This document shows, piece by piece, positions 32,660 through 46,900 of a stretch of 48,859 nt of DNA. The position numbers were made by a program, and so were the translations under genes. This DNA is from Saccoglossus kowalevskii (lineage: Eukaryota > Hemichordata > Enteropneusta > Harrimaniidae). The notes under the pieces are model-generated. The model was not told where the DNA came from. It worked only from the letters and a program-made list of their open reading frames with translations, and made no database searches. Each line of letters opens with the position of its first letter. Position 1 is the stretch's first letter. The stretch covers positions 148,497 to 197,355 of the forward strand of contig NW_003135346.1 in the NCBI RefSeq assembly GCF_000003605.2, read 5' to 3'.

Positions 32660-35600
32660 CCCAAGCCATTATGTCCCAGCGGAGTGTCACCACAAATTGC
32701 ATTTCCGATCGAATACAAAGTTAACGTCAATCTAACGTTAATCTCAGTACCGCACATTTATGAACAATAAGTCTGTTTACAACGATAGTAACATTGGAGT
32801 TCACATTCTACAAAAATCGAGTTTTTAACACGGTTCACATACGTTTGATTTTGGAAGTAGCCAAGATATTGCTCGGATTATGTAGGCAGAAGCCTAGTTC
32901 ACGCAGTCATCGGCGCACTTCTCATCATCTACCCAAATGATCATCCGATTTGCGTTCTCGCAGGATTTGCCAACCAAGCAGAGAGCGCCGTACTAGATAA
33001 TGGTATCACACGAGACTTGGGCGCGATTTGAAGGCGATGTGCACCGGCAACAAAAATTAAAATCAAACTTGAACAGAGCCTTTACTATATAATAAGTACC
33101 GTATCATAGCACAATAGAACAACCCAGCTATACCCCTACTGTCAACCAAGGACAATAGAGAAACTGTCGCATGTTCACAGCAATTTTTTATTACGGACAT
33201 TTCACAAACATGACAACGTACTCGCTACTAGTTGCTGGTGAAATGTGGCATCGGTAGCAGACAAGACAGATGTTAATTTCCACGGTTAAGTAAAAAAAAA
33301 GACCAATCAATCATTTCATTGAAATGCTTTTTCCTTTTTTAACATATCGAATAATAGTGGTGGAAACAGTGGTCTACGTGTACACGGGGAAGTATATTGA
33401 TTCAGTCGAAGTGAGAAAAAAGTTCGATCTTCAGTTTGCTGTGAGGAACACTTGTTGATTTTCCACTTGTTTTTCTTTTATGCGCGGTTAATCAATAACC
33501 TTAGTCAATATTTGTATTTGTGACGTATATTCCGCATTACACGACTCGAACTTCATCTTTTACGACTGTGCATTCAAGTTTAAGCATCAAGAAGCTTGGT
33601 AAAGCATTGGACGATCAAAATGTGTTTATTTAGGTAATCGCCAGATTTCCTTGATTCTTACCATATGAATTTATGTCGCTCCTAATAAATCCACATGAAA
33701 GTATGGTCATCGAATTATTTTTTTGCACAATTGTGTCAAATATTCATGAAGTTTGCAATTGGTTCCTATAGTAACAATATTTTACCATAACTTAAATTTT
33801 CGGTTATGTATGTTGAAAACAATTATATGTAGTTATATGAGATAAGTACTTAAGGTTGTCCCAAGATATTGGTACATTTTAACAGGTGTAATGTTTCATA
33901 GACAGCTCTTTTCAACAAAAACAAAAATAGTTCATACAGGGCGTACAATCCCCCAAATCAATGACTTATTTTTGAATCGAAAGATATGTAAAATTTAAAG
34001 CAAAAAACAAAAATAACAAAACGGGATAATTGTGTTGATCTCGTCTAACGGATCAAATGCGCACAAACGACCTTAAACAGTGATTCCACTCAAATAGTAA
34101 ACCCGGATTATGTCACGGTGATATAGTGTCGGACGGTCAAGTAGAAAATCCACAAATTACGGGAATAGATGCCACTTACATGGTTCCAGCGCCCGTTTAA
34201 TTAGTTGGAACTACCAGCCAAGAGACTAACCTACCTCATAGCCCGTGACCATGACACTATACAGCCTGCGTCGCTGTTTCACAAAACCCCGTGTGGAGAT
34301 CATGGCGTTACGTACGTGGAAGTTCGGAACTGGCGCCTCTAGCACGCAGCGGCGGCACAATTGATATATATTTCACGAACCGCACACTCATATATACATA
34401 CTAGATGGACACAGGCTATTGTTCTCGTTCAATGGTATCCCCCAAAATCGACGAGGCACTCAGAATGGACAATGAACACGACCGTGTGTTTTTTTCGGTT
34501 TTAGTCATTTTGTCGCCCATTATTTGCACATTAAATGGACGACACAGCAAAGTAATTACAAATTTACGTTGTGTACCCGCGAAGCTAATTTGGATATGCC
34601 ATAACAAAGGTCGTAGTATGTATTCCTCAGGGCCCATGTTACAGTGTGTTTAACCGAGATACTTTTCACGTCCCGGTGGCAACTCTGTATGCAGCAGCGA
34701 TCTGATCACACATAGTCATGGCTGTCGCCTTCTAGGCGCGACGTTCCTCTATCGGAAATTCGCCAAACCTATAGCAATGCATTTCTTCAACAATGAAAAC
34801 GGTTTTCAAATAACTGATAAAACAGATCAAAACAAAATACATACCGATACGCTTGAGTTGAATACCTGCTCAACGCCTCTGTAAGTTGGTAAAACCAAAA
34901 AGTGGAACGAGTGACATCCTCAACTCGGAACAATCAAGCTATGGCAGCCGGTGTTGTTACGTTTATCCGAGTAACACATTACAATCGCGTTGCTCCGTGA
35001 TAGTCAACACGCAATAATTTTCTGATTCAGTCCTCTCTTCCGTCAACAGCTCGAGAAATGGTTCTCAGTCTGTTGAGTAGGTGTACTCGTGTATGACCGT
35101 ACAAAGCGACAGTGTTAATCAACCATTGCGTGCTGGACAACTGACTGGACTACATGATCGTGTCTAGTTGAACATTAACAGTGTAATCGACATTCGTCTG
35201 CTGTTTACCAACTTAGTACTTAAAATGTTGACACTGGGAGAACAACAACGTCACATTTCTTGTCGACGCTGCGACTTTTATTGATTTTTTGACGTGAGTT
35301 GAATTTGCGATCAGATTATGAACTTCGGTCGGGGTTGTAAATACGTCTTACTCGTTAAATTCGCTGTAACTGAGCTAAAACGATCGTTACTAGTTTTTTA
35401 AATAATAATTTATAGTGTCAAAGTTCGCTGAGATCACTGTGATAATTTGTCACCTTGTTGTCGTATCTTTTAAATAACATCGGACAGAGGTGACATTTTC
35501 TTTTGAATGTATTATGTGTTGCTATGACTACCGGCGGTGTAGTTACATTGTTCAGATTATGGTTGGCTTCTTTTTACCCCGTCACGTTTTATGAATTGCA

Positions 35601-35706
35601 AGACACCTATTTTACTTCGTTCGTGGGGGGAACTAATCCTAAAAAGGTAAACCAATTAAGCGTAAATTAAACATTTTGGATTTTCTCCAAAACTGACTCG
35701 ACTACG
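32660..35706. other. Intergenic DNA up to the assembly gap
   Basis: Mostly unique AT-rich sequence. A less AT-rich part around 34190-34360 contains CG-rich words (GGCGCCTCTAGCACGCAGCGG), but no reading frame or promoter element can be assigned. Overlapping frames on both strands at 34405-34653 are uninformative. Confidence 0.35.
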
Positions 35707-35953
35707 NNNNNNNNNNNNNNNNNNNNNNNNNNNNNNNNNNNNNNNNNNNNNNNNNNNNNNNNNNNNNNNNNNNNNNNNNNNNNNNNNNNNNNNNNNNNNN
35801 NNNNNNNNNNNNNNNNNNNNNNNNNNNNNNNNNNNNNNNNNNNNNNNNNNNNNNNNNNNNNNNNNNNNNNNNNNNNNNNNNNNNNNNNNNNNNNNNNNNN
35901 NNNNNNNNNNNNNNNNNNNNNNNNNNNNNNNNNNNNNNNNNNNNNNNNNNNNN
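35707..35953. other. Assembly gap, 247 undetermined bases
   Basis: A run of N. Any frames drawn across it are meaningless. The flanks are unique and AT-rich, giving no hint about the missing content. Confidence 0.99.
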
Positions 35954-37927
35954 GCATCGAACCTGTGTATTGATACACCTGTTTTCAAGCAATTAACATA
36001 AAACAATTATCATATATTGGAATAGAAATATATGTTACGTCACAGTGATCGACTTAAAAATCGCAAGACCACGTAATTGTATGATCGATCTGATAGAATA
36101 GAACTAACACGATTTGTTGTTTAAATGACGCTTTAAATATATATTATTTGTCTTATTTGAAGTGCAGTGGGTTAGTTTTGTTTGAAACTTTGACATTTAT
36201 TATAAAACGGGTCAGTTTTAACTACGTGTTATAAGTCTGTAATCAATAAATGTCGGACCACATGCTTGCGTCGCTACAGACATCGCCATTTAGAAATGTA
36301 CACATACACCTTAGGGCGTTTCAACGAGAAACGAAATAGCGCGAACTAAAACAAATTTAGTATGTGGTCACACAGTTTAGGTTACCATGGTCGTGTTAAT
36401 GGTTCATGTTTTTCACATCTGTCTTACTACTGTTAACTAGACACACTAGTTATTCGCCGGTTTCATATAATTTTTGCTATTTTCGCAGAAAAGTAAAACC
36501 CGTTAAATTAAACCTACGTGAACATATAAAATTATAATACAACTCATTGTTTTTCTGCAAAGTTCGTGAACTGAAATCCCAGTGAAACTTTTCAAAACAT
36601 GAAAATAAATGGCTTTGCAGTATGTCTACGTGTTGATATGGGGTACAAAATATGCGCATTATCGCTGACAAGGTATCGAGAAAACAGCGCCATCCAACGA
36701 TCTTCACACGCCCGCTGGTGACGGGACACTGTTTCCCGATAGTTTTCTATACGCCAGTCTTCAGTGTAACCACACTGCTATGAATTAATAGCGATTGATT
36801 ACCAGTCACAGGTCGCTATGGTAACTGGACAACTAGTGGCACATGACACACCATATACAACGGAGCGTTGCTTCAGAAAACGCATTTAATTATAAATTTA
36901 AGATTAAAAGATGTAAAATAATGTGTGCAAGAATGAAGCTGACGTCATATTTTAAAATTTGAAGTTAGTATGTACAAATGTTCTGATTAATCAAATAATA
37001 ATGTATTCGCCACATCTTATAAAACACGCTGAAAATGTTTTTAAATTTTAGTGAATTGGAAATAGAGAATTTCATACAATGACATAATCAGCCTAACAAT
37101 GTGGCTGCACAACGCAGCAAAGCGTTCCCACTTCCCACTCACATAAGCGGTAGAAAAATTAGTTTTATACGTGTTAAATATACAACCAAGTACATGGATT
37201 GTTAAGTTTCATCGTGCACGGCTCGACGCATCCACTGAACCAACAATCACAGTCATACAATGTCAGGGCAGCTAGCAACACACGTGGCGATTCATGCAAC
37301 ACACATCCCTCAAATATAATCCACTGAACCAAACAACACCGTTCGGTAAAGATGCAGTAGTAAGCGTATATGTTAACACATATGTTATCATTCACAAATA
37401 TTCATAATATGGATATTCATAACAGAGAAAATAGTTAAATGACTTAGAGTATTTTCCAGGTATCTAACACAAACTTCAAATTGATGTGTGACTTAAACAT
37501 TTTAAAATGATCTTCCATCCTCGCTTCAAAATAAACTTCTATAATCTTCTAATATCTATAGAACAAGATAAAATTTTGCCAACATGCTAAGTTTCATTGA
37601 TAACGTTTAAAATACGGCTCAAGCTAAACTTCTAGAGCGCTGAAGAAATTTGTAGCAAATAATATTTGTAAATGTAGGAACATGCGTAGACTGACTCCAG
37701 TCGGGACGATTTAAAAAAAACAGTGGTGTAATTTTCAATTAAAAAAAAATATTTTCTCCACCCAATGGTGAGTAGGGATGTTTCTGTAATTCACTTGTGA
37801 TAGGGGAAATGTAATCTCCTTCACTGTAACCGTTTATTATTTTAGTTCAGGGGGATGTACATTGTCATGCCAGACAATACCTTTAACGTTCATCACGAAT
37901 TTGTATGTCAAATATGACAGGGTTATA
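35954..37927. other. AT-rich DNA without recognisable genes
   Basis: No exon is supported. A cysteine-rich minus-strand frame at 37174-37395 was examined as a possible C8-like partner of the VWD gene and rejected. The rest is plain intergenic sequence. Confidence 0.35.
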
Positions 37928-38090
37928 ATGACAATCTCGCGTAATCATAAATGAATGTTCTACAGCGACAATTTGAAGTTATCCTAAATTAGAGGTTTAC
38001 CATGACAATTCCGCGTTATCATGAATGAGTGTTTTGCAGTTACGGTCTCGCGTGATCATAAATGGTGAGTGTTTTACGGTGCCAATCTTA
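37928..38090. repeat. Imperfect tandem repeat, three units of about 40 bases
   Basis: Units near 37928, 38002 and 38042 share the pattern [TC]CGCGT-A/T/G-ATCAT(A/G)AATG followed by AATGTTCTACAG, AGTGTTTTGCAG or AGTGTTTTACGG. The first two are separated by about 30 bases of unrelated sequence; the last two are adjacent. Confidence 0.72.
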
Positions 38091-41000
38091 GACAACTCGT
38101 ACAAGTTTCCAACAATGTGACACGATAGACGTCATGCATGTGAATAATCTATGAAAAATACTCACGACACTGAAGCAATATACTCTTTAGCTGCGATTTC
38201 ATCTTTGATTAGTCACATGTTTAAAACTAGCGAGTGTAAATAGAGACATATAGATGAACAAAACTCGGAGACAATGAGACATCCGGGAACAAAAAATATC
38301 GCCGTGAGTTGTAAACATCCAAGTTAGACAGGTATCGACTTGTTTGTTATGCATAAAATACCGAGGATACATTAACCACGTTGTTGCCAACAATGCTTGG
38401 CACGATCATTGATTACAAACTTCAATACAATCCCCTCAGAGATTAAAAGTGTCGCGAACTGCCTTTTCAAGAAAGACATTCTCATCATATCCGCGACCCC
38501 CTGCATGGTGCGACCTCTGATCTCAACAACAGGTGAATCGAGCCTGAATGGAATCGCTTGATTCTGAACACGTTACATCGTTATTAAACAGTCTACCCCG
38601 GGAGACTTTAAATGAAAGAGACGTCAATAGCATTTATGGGTCACCATATTTAAAGGAGGTTGTCGTACTTCTAATACTTTTGACCCTGATTTCGTGACTC
38701 TACGCTGCCAATCATGTACTACAGCTAAATTAAAGCGTGCCCAATCGTGTTCAAAGACTGCGGAAAACGTCTTTTCCTACCAAGACAAACTTAATTGTTA
38801 CTGATTTAATCGTATTCGTAAAGGTTACACTTTGCGGAAGTCGCTCTGGCTTTAGGACCCCAATGACATTTTCACTACTACAACATAATTTTCAAAAATA
38901 GATTGCCATTCGGATTACAAACTGTTTTCCAACATGACGTCATTTTTGACTTAGTTGACCAGCCGACTGATCTAATGTGACTGTCTCGGCATATTGTAAC
39001 TAAGCATTTAAGCGGTGATTGATGGACACTTGTCAGACCTGTTAGTTAACCGTGGCGTTTTCACAGTTAATAAGCGGACATAAAGCTACTTTTGGACATA
39101 AATCAGGTTTTTATCTCAAATTGTGATTGTCTACGTTAACACCTTACACCAGAACATTTGGACAATAACCACGAAACAACAAACCGAAAATCAGCCCACC
39201 TACGGCCTCGTACATTCCATTGTAGTATAAATCAGATACCAGCTTCTACGACGTACGTTAACGTTCTTGGCAACTCTGGTATTCGCACAGCACCGCCGAC
39301 GGACAGTCAATATCCTACCGAGTTAGCGATAATGAAAACTAGCAAAATTTGATAATTTAATTATAGACAAAATCGATAAGAAACACAAAACACCTTATCA
39401 TCTAACATGTGGTGCCAAGGCACATCCTCGTTCACAGTGTGTTTTTTAACGTTCATCACTGATGTGTATATTAGGTAAATACAGACCTGTGTACACAGAT
39501 AGAATACACGTGAATTCACGTAGACTGTCAGAAATATGTAGTGTTGTAGATAAAATTCTTGTCGTTTAATAATTTGACTGAGCTGCCAAACTTTTTGATT
39601 TCGTTTTTTTTTTCGCTGCGTGTCTCATTCTTTGCGTGATAAAAACGAGGTGTTGCTTTCAAAATAGCAAATTCCGACACAGAGGGCGCTCGATCGATAA
39701 TCACATACAAGCCCTTGTATGTGGTAAAACATACAAGAACAAAATAATAGCGCTTCTTGTGCTTCTGCATGCATGGCAACTAACGGTGTTTTTATAGATA
39801 TTATAAACACTGTTTTAACTACTCAAAATCTATATAGCCGCCGCTATGTGTTATAGGACGCCTCTGAAGTGAATGCATTTGCTAAATAATCTTCTCGACT
39901 TGCCAATTAGTGTTGTCACTATGAAAAACTCAACTATTCATAAATGCACCTATTTACAAGGACAAATTTACAGAGGCAGTTGGCTGCGAGGCAGTGAGTC
40001 AGTTGGCTTCCAATCAGTGAGGGCGCTACAATTACTCGTAGTCCGATCTTGAGGGCGCTTTTGGCACTTCGCGGTTACCTGTACCTCTAACGCAGTCTTA
40101 ATGACAACTTCAGAGCATGAGTAGTGTATACGTGAATAAAGTAGTTTGCTATCTCTTGTCATATTGTACAGGATACGAAACTCATGGAGTAAATGAATAT
40201 ACTGTAAAAGCCAATACGTCACGTGGTATCATTCATCCAATCACTAAATTATTCCAACTCATTAGAAACAATTTATTTCTTATCTAACAGAGTCAATTAA
40301 AATGACCAAATTAACACAATATCTTGAAAACAGAACTGTGTATCGGAGCATAGCTTTGACGATGTTGAATACTGAAGACTAGTTGTTGGAGAATTTCTTC
40401 AAATAATTGGGAATCGATAATCGATAATCAACCACGTCTTTACTGTGACCTGAACCAATATAATCATCTGATTGTTCTTCACACTGGGAAGCTAATTCTC
40501 AGGTTAGGTCGTTCTAAGGAACTGACTAAGTTGTAAATTGACGGGCACATTTACGAAAAGAAAGAACACGTTTATTGAAAACACAGTTTTCATTGTAATG
40601 AGTTTCATAGAACTTTATTAAAGGGAACCGGCCGATAAGTACGTAAAGTCACGACTCCATACCCCCGTCGACACCTTGAATCAGGCCGCCGTCACCCGTT
40701 GTATCTCAGAAATTGATGACCAGTTGGTGTTAAGTTGTCTCCCCCAATGGCAGCTCGTTTACGGCCAATTAAATATACGATGCGATGAAACATTAGTTCT
40801 TTTACTTCAAAATTGCCAGCAAAACACAATAGAATTTCCGACAGCCATCCACGGCAACTACCCGCGACTTAACCGAAACCGCGACTAACGGAGGCGCGGA
40901 CTTAGCGAAGAGTCACCGTATATGAAATTATTTAATACACAACAGTAAGAGAAGTAATAGCCGCTGTCGGGCACTGTAATCGTCATACATCGAATGCATA

Positions 41001-42649
41001 GTCCTGCGCTATTATACATCCCAGCAACGACGTAGTAAAACATCTGTGCTCAGTTCATGTCATCACAATATTGTCATCACTCTTGGTAACATTTATAAAC
41101 ACATTATATTCAATTCATTGCTTGCTGGTAACCACGCGACTGACTGGAAGATAACCTTTGACGTAACTACATTTACATAAGCGTTTAATGTCAGTCATAC
41201 ACATCTTATATTTTACGGACATAGTATTAATTTTACGACAACACTGATTGATGAGCCGTGTGGTCGTTAAATTAAGTGTACGCCAGATCATTCTTGTTTA
41301 TATTAATATGTGTGATTCCCCAGCTGATTATCGTTGTAGTGGCGCTTCTTATGATATTTACGTGAATGCTCGTTTCACTTTTTAGATGAAAATAATATGA
41401 GATTATCACCTCAATTGTTCGAAGAGCCGTTTAACAAGAGTGAACAGAAGATGAGTGAAAAGTATACAGCCAATGACGTCACCAGTGACGAATGCACATT
41501 TATTATTAATGTTATCGTCAACGCAACTGGTTGACATATTGTCTTGGTTCCAGACCGCTAAGCTGTCACTCTGAATAGTTATCCCTCTAGATCATCTCTG
41601 TAGATTTAGTTTTTAGTCGTTTTCGATGTAGAAACTGCGTTGTCATTATTTGAATGCGAATGTAACGTAAGGTCGAAGGCACCATCACTGAATCAGACAC
41701 AAAATCTATGTTGTTGATATATGCTATAAAAATATAATATTACCATCGAGAAACAGCTTTCTCTCCACGGCAGGAAATCGCGAACGTTATGCAGACTTGG
41801 CAATAGGAGATTTTCTATTAGCCTGCCTAAATAAGTTTATAGTATGGACGTTTAATTGGTATGGATGGCAATTACTTGTTTCATGAATACTCCCGAAACA
41901 GAAGTGTATCATGTTGACTGTCTGGCTATGATTATCAAACCGCACAAACAACAGTTACTGTGTTAGTAATTGTCAATGTGGGACGATATATGTCGGGGTC
42001 GTATTTTATACATCCAATGTTGTAGATTTCAGAAGTGTAATTGTGATGCTGTTTCTCCCCACCAGCGTTCAGCCAATTTCTGTCTGCTTTCTCTTAGAGT
42101 TGGGCATGCGAAAAATAAACAAACATACAGGCAAGGTTGCGATTGACTCGGTCATATTTGTGATTTACCACATTTGTGTGGGTCGTTGAAACAACAAATC
42201 CTCCAGAAACATTCATTATTTTCATCTAGAAAATTACCTATTAAGTGTTTTCGCTTGCTGTATGTGCTTGGACGTCCTGATCGTAACTGAAATCTGCGAT
42301 GAGTCTACAACGCATCATGGACACACTTGCCACACTGTCGATTTCATCCATCTGCACGAATGTTGTTCGTGTCGCGTTCATTATTGCGCATATCCCCGTT
42401 CATGCACAATAATGGGCAGGGCATCCTCCCTTATTCAATTCAAGCGAACACGTGAGATAAGATCTCGTATTAACAAAGATGTCGAATTTGATTTAACTAG
42501 GTAGTTTCTGGGATGATTGGAAGGCATTAAAAGACACTAAGAAGTCAAAGTCGGCATTTTGTCGATATCGCAGCCAGGTCAAAGTTCGCATTCATGCTTA
42601 TCACTATGAGAACGCATTGAATTGTGAGAAAATCACCGTTTATTAAATC
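38091..42649. other. Gene-free DNA
   Basis: No supported gene. Between 39680 and 40060 the word GAGGGCGCT occurs three times, which may be partial CTCF-type sites. At 40618 a TTAAAGGGAACCGG resembles the family C MITE end without a partner. The stretch 40640-40920 is less AT-rich than its surroundings but has no assignable frame. Confidence 0.35.
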
Positions 42650-42690
42650 AAATCCCGCGAATGTGTGGCGCGACGACCACCGCTCTTTAA
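42650..42690. mobile_element. Solo right end of a family A MITE
   Basis: GCGCGACGACCACCGCTCTTTAA matches the right terminus of the family A elements (13111, 20022) and ends in TTAA at 42687-42690. Only weak similarity (ATCCCGCGAATG) extends further left, so most of the element is lost or unrecognisable. Confidence 0.6.
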
Positions 42691-42693
42691 TTA

Positions 42694-43467
42694 AGGCACA
42701 CTTGAATTGTAGGTGATATAATTATTAGTTGTTGCGCGCATCCGAGCTTTATTATTTTGAACAAACACAGAATTTGGCAGTTGTTGTCCATCTTCACACA
42801 AGTAGTGTAAGTTCATCTTGTTGCCTAAAGCAGATGTTTATTCTTGCTATCATTATAAACATGGATGTCAAATTCAGTACCTATTGTTTTACATCAAACA
42901 TCAGCACACCAGATGCTGACTACATATACTATTAACTATCTTATATGACACATTATACAATATATCCAACATGCACGTAGATTTCAGTGGACGGTCGTAC
43001 ATATAACACAACAAACACTCAACATACAGAAGTTACCTTTTGTAAGGTGTTTAATTTGCAGTTGTTAAGCTACATAACGCACAGATGCGTAAACTAAAAT
43101 TTAAACTAAACTAAACTATAATATATGTAATTCTCATAACTGATATGTAAGTATATGGCATTATTTTTTTTTCAATTTTAAACGTGATCGTCATAACATT
43201 TTTGTCAAGTTGTTGATTAATTGTATAAATAAGTGAAATTGATATAATTTGTTGAAATATTATTTTCATAACGAAATATATAAATATATGATCGTAATTT
43301 GTCGACAACTGTTATACTCAAATTCACAATATTATCCAAGGTGGTATTCGTTTCAACGTCAAAATCACTTCAGCAACCATAATTATATGCTGGCGTTAGT
43401 TACAAGCAACTGAAAAAAAATACAAGTATGATGTAAATTTCATTTTTTGATATTTATATTTCCTACG
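42694..43467. other. AT-rich DNA between a MITE end and the AAAT microsatellite
   Basis: On the minus strand an acceptor-like TATTTTTTTTCAG (about 43406-43418) precedes TTGCTTGTAA. It could provide a tiny alternative last exon for the VWD gene, ending that protein with Ser-Cys-Leu. No polyadenylation hexamer was seen nearby, so this is weak. Confidence 0.3.
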
Positions 43468-43671
<204 letters not shown>

Positions 43672-43971
43672 CTAATACCTATATGGGACTTGCCAACTTT
43701 TACCAAACTCCTCCGAGTCGTGGGCTGGGGTGCCATTCGGTTTGACGAAATCGTTGTCTGGAATACCATCAGCATTTCCCAACAAGCCACACACTTTACC
43801 GCGTAGACTGTCGTCATTAATGGCAATCATATTTTTATGTGGTTTCCCATTCCACGTGATCGTCAAGAATGGTTTGCGCAGTCGCACCACTGTCGTACCA
43901 TTGGCGGAATATACATTACCAATCTTGTGTCCAATTGTTGCGGACGTATCAAACACACGATGTCCTCGAAT
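43672..43971 (-). CDS. VWD gene exon 4: second half of the VWD domain
   Basis: The acceptor ACTTTCACAG|ATTCGAGG is phase 0. It encodes IRGHRVFD through the CGLLGN motif, the probable calcium loop (NADGIPDNDF) and FGKSWQVPYRY, then TAG at 43672-43674. A weak donor, ATAG|GTATTAG at 43678/43677, overlaps the last codons, so the stop may be bypassed by splicing into an exon not identified here. Confidence 0.88.
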   Translation of the reverse strand: MRGHRVFDTSATIGHKIGNVYSANGTTVVRLRKPFLTITWNGKPHKNMIAINDDSLRGKVCGLLGNADGIPDNDFVKPNGTPAHDSEEFGKSWQVPYRY

Positions 43972-46900
43972 CTGTGAAAGTAACCCCACACGAGTTAGAT
44001 TATTGAATTATGTATATAAATTGGTCCCTGACTATTTAAAAATGCAGCTTTATGAAAATGAATAACCTACCTATCGGGTTTTCATATATTCACCAACGAC
44101 TGTTACAAACTATATATCCACCACGAGTAATTTTGAATGCTGTTATATGCAGACCCTTAACACCTCAGCAAAGTTTTGTCTTGAGGTAATACATGGGTAA
44201 GTTTACGAGCACTAACACTAAATTCCCATAGACGGGTTTGAGTGATATGATATGATATGACATGCGCAGTTGCTTGATTTATCTCGAACGTTGGTTTGAA
44301 AATTGAATACTTACTTTTTAAATTTTAGTTGAAATTTAGCGTATTGGCACATTCGCACCACTGATCATTATAACAAAAATACCGAGAACAATCCAATTTC
44401 AATGTCAATGCACGCTTCTCAAATTTGGTCATATCGTCATGAGGAATTGGTATGGCGGAATATGGTTTGGGATTAAAGTAATTTCTAACAAACAACACGA
44501 TCGGAATGAATGCAAGTCTTAAACTAGAACAATCTCTCTGAATGTTGGTCAAATCAAGCATAATGGATAAGCACTGAGCTGTAAAAAATAAAAGCGTATG
44601 TTTGAAAATTGATCAAAATGATGTTTCAGGTCTCCAACCAAAATGGTTCGTCGACATTCGTGGATACAAACGTTTTTTTATGCATCCGAGTCCGCATACG
44701 GCGAGAGATTAAGCGAAAAGAGAAAAGAAATTCTTCAATGAAAGACATTCTCTGCAACTTTACCTCGAATGTGTTATCTTCCAGCAACGTGACCGTGAGT
44801 TCACCTTCAATGTACAGACTTATTGAAACCATGCGTGTGCGACCTTTATACGGCGACTTCTCTTTGTTGCTTCGAAAGTACCCAGTGATGGCGAAAGAGG
44901 GGTTACTTTGTTGCACACAGTCTTGAACAAGAATGTAAGCACAGACGCCTTGGTAGTCAAATTTGTAACCATCGAATGTAAGCAAATGTGGGTCTCCTTC
45001 GATGAAAGCACCTGCATAAAATGAGCAATACGATTTATTTTTTCTTGGTTTTTGATTACTGACATACGGAGTATGGCGTGTGTATGGTCGATGGCGATGC
45101 GAGCATTCTTGAAATACTGCAGTACAACGCTGCACTGTCGGCATTGTGAAGCTAGGTGATATCAGTTTTATTATTGTAGCTATTTTTATCAGGATACATA
45201 TCAAATATATATAACAATTAAACATTGAATTTATCGTTTATGTAGATGCGAAACATGTAATATTAAAAAAACACATTTGTCATCTGTTACCAGCGCGTCA
45301 GCACACTTATTCCCTTAGTGCGCCCGATGTATTATGAATAATAGAACAGTTCACACGGTTCTGAACCGAATGTACTAAATAAATGAATGGCAACCAATGG
45401 GTATTGAAACCGCCGACCTTTGGTATAAGTTAGTCAAACAAAAATACTGTAATTATGTCCTTACGGCAAGGCGAAACACGAAATGTAATTTATTTAATAA
45501 GCTAAATGATTCATGCTGACTTTTAAATGTTTTCTCTATATATCTATATGTAATTTAATTATTGTCTATATCACCATACTATGTAATACTATTATGGGTA
45601 ATCTTAGTGGTCAATACCTAAAGATTTTGAATTTACCTTCATTTTAATGACAATCTCAGAATGCGTCAATAATTGTGGGGGAATCACATACATTTGAATA
45701 TGTATATTAAATATTGTTTTTTGAAGTTATCTAAATGTTTTAAAGGTCGTCAAATCCTCGAGCGGCCAATTCCATTCTCCTAAATTCAACTCAACACACC
45801 GTGAGTTTTGTTTAGTGGCATAGTGTAACGTCTGTGAAAATCAAAACTCCGCTCTTAAAAATTATGTTGATTTAACGTACTGATAAGTCGTATATTGCTT
45901 GCAAAGTGCCGACATATTTAACGTCATTTCACTTTCTAATTTGTATAAGCGATCTGCATTAGTACCTTCGAAAACTACTAGATGCATGTAACTGGAGATG
46001 TTTACATGGCCCTGTATTTGTCATTAATTGCGTGATGAAAGAGATGGTTAATAACAAACGGAATTCATGTTAATAACATTTGCGAAGGGGTTTTAGGGAC
46101 TACAATTTGTAGAACTAGAGTATTACCAACAAGAAAGCTAAATGTTAAATAAATGTTAAATAAAAGGAACTTTTAAAGAAACATACTTACACTTGTCAAC
46201 ACGGAGTATTTTGCTGGGTGTAGGACTGTTTGCGTCAGTCCAGTAAATAACATGGTCTATGGTGTTTGGTGAAAGAGGAAATAATTGCGAACCCGAGGGA
46301 TTTTGTACCGTCATTTGATCAGTGTAAGCATTTGGAATCGGATCATTGACAGCAACAATGGCCAGATCAATTGTAACCGGTGCACTGATACCGCTGATGG
46401 CGACTCTTAATTGTTTCGCTTCGCACGTGTCCCAAAACGCGTAAACTGAGTAACCACCTATGAACAAAAAGAACACAGTGAGTGCTTGGTAATGATCACG
46501 CAATATATTCGCTACACCAATAACATTGTTTGACAACGTATTTCTAGTAGTTTATATTTATATTTATGTTGACCAACCGGCATACGAAGGAAGCGAATAG
46601 TTATAATTTTTGCAGGAAAAACAATCTGTGCTCTAGTGATGGAAGTAGAAAGTACTTCCATCTAACATTATATATGATATGTTAGTTTCTACCAGCAACA
46701 CCCTGGCGAAGAAACGCGGCTTTTCAATCGATGGTCGTGGTCCTAGTCAGGTTATTGACTGGGCTACGTTGGTAGTTAGCGGAATGAAACAAGAGAGATA
46801 TTGCGTTGTTGCTTAATTTTTGCTTAACAGTTTAGCCAAAAGTCAATATAAATAACAAATTAATAATAAAAATATTTTACATTTAGAAGAAAAATAGGGA

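Noticed and set aside
35656-36006. Open frames across the N gap
   Set aside because: They consist almost entirely of undetermined bases.
37174-37395. Cysteine-rich minus-strand frame resembling a C8 module that could follow the VWD domain
   Set aside because: Spacing of cysteines does not fit C8, key cysteines are missing, and no matching splice donor was found. It lies more than 6 kb beyond the last VWD exon. The resemblance (CVLHESPRVLLAALTLY) is probably chance.
40676-40888. Plus-strand 70-codon frame in a less AT-rich stretch
   Set aside because: Begins at a non-ATG codon, has no clear splice sites and no recognisable content.
42262-42504. Cysteine/histidine-rich plus-strand frame, considered as a zinc-binding exon
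   Set aside because: Spacing of Cys and His follows no known zinc-finger pattern and there is no splice or transcript context.
44325-44561. Minus-strand frame between VWD exons 3 and 4, considered as an extra exon
   Set aside because: Exons 3 and 4 join directly in phase 0 and complete the VWD domain. This frame has no VWD-like content and would interrupt the fold.
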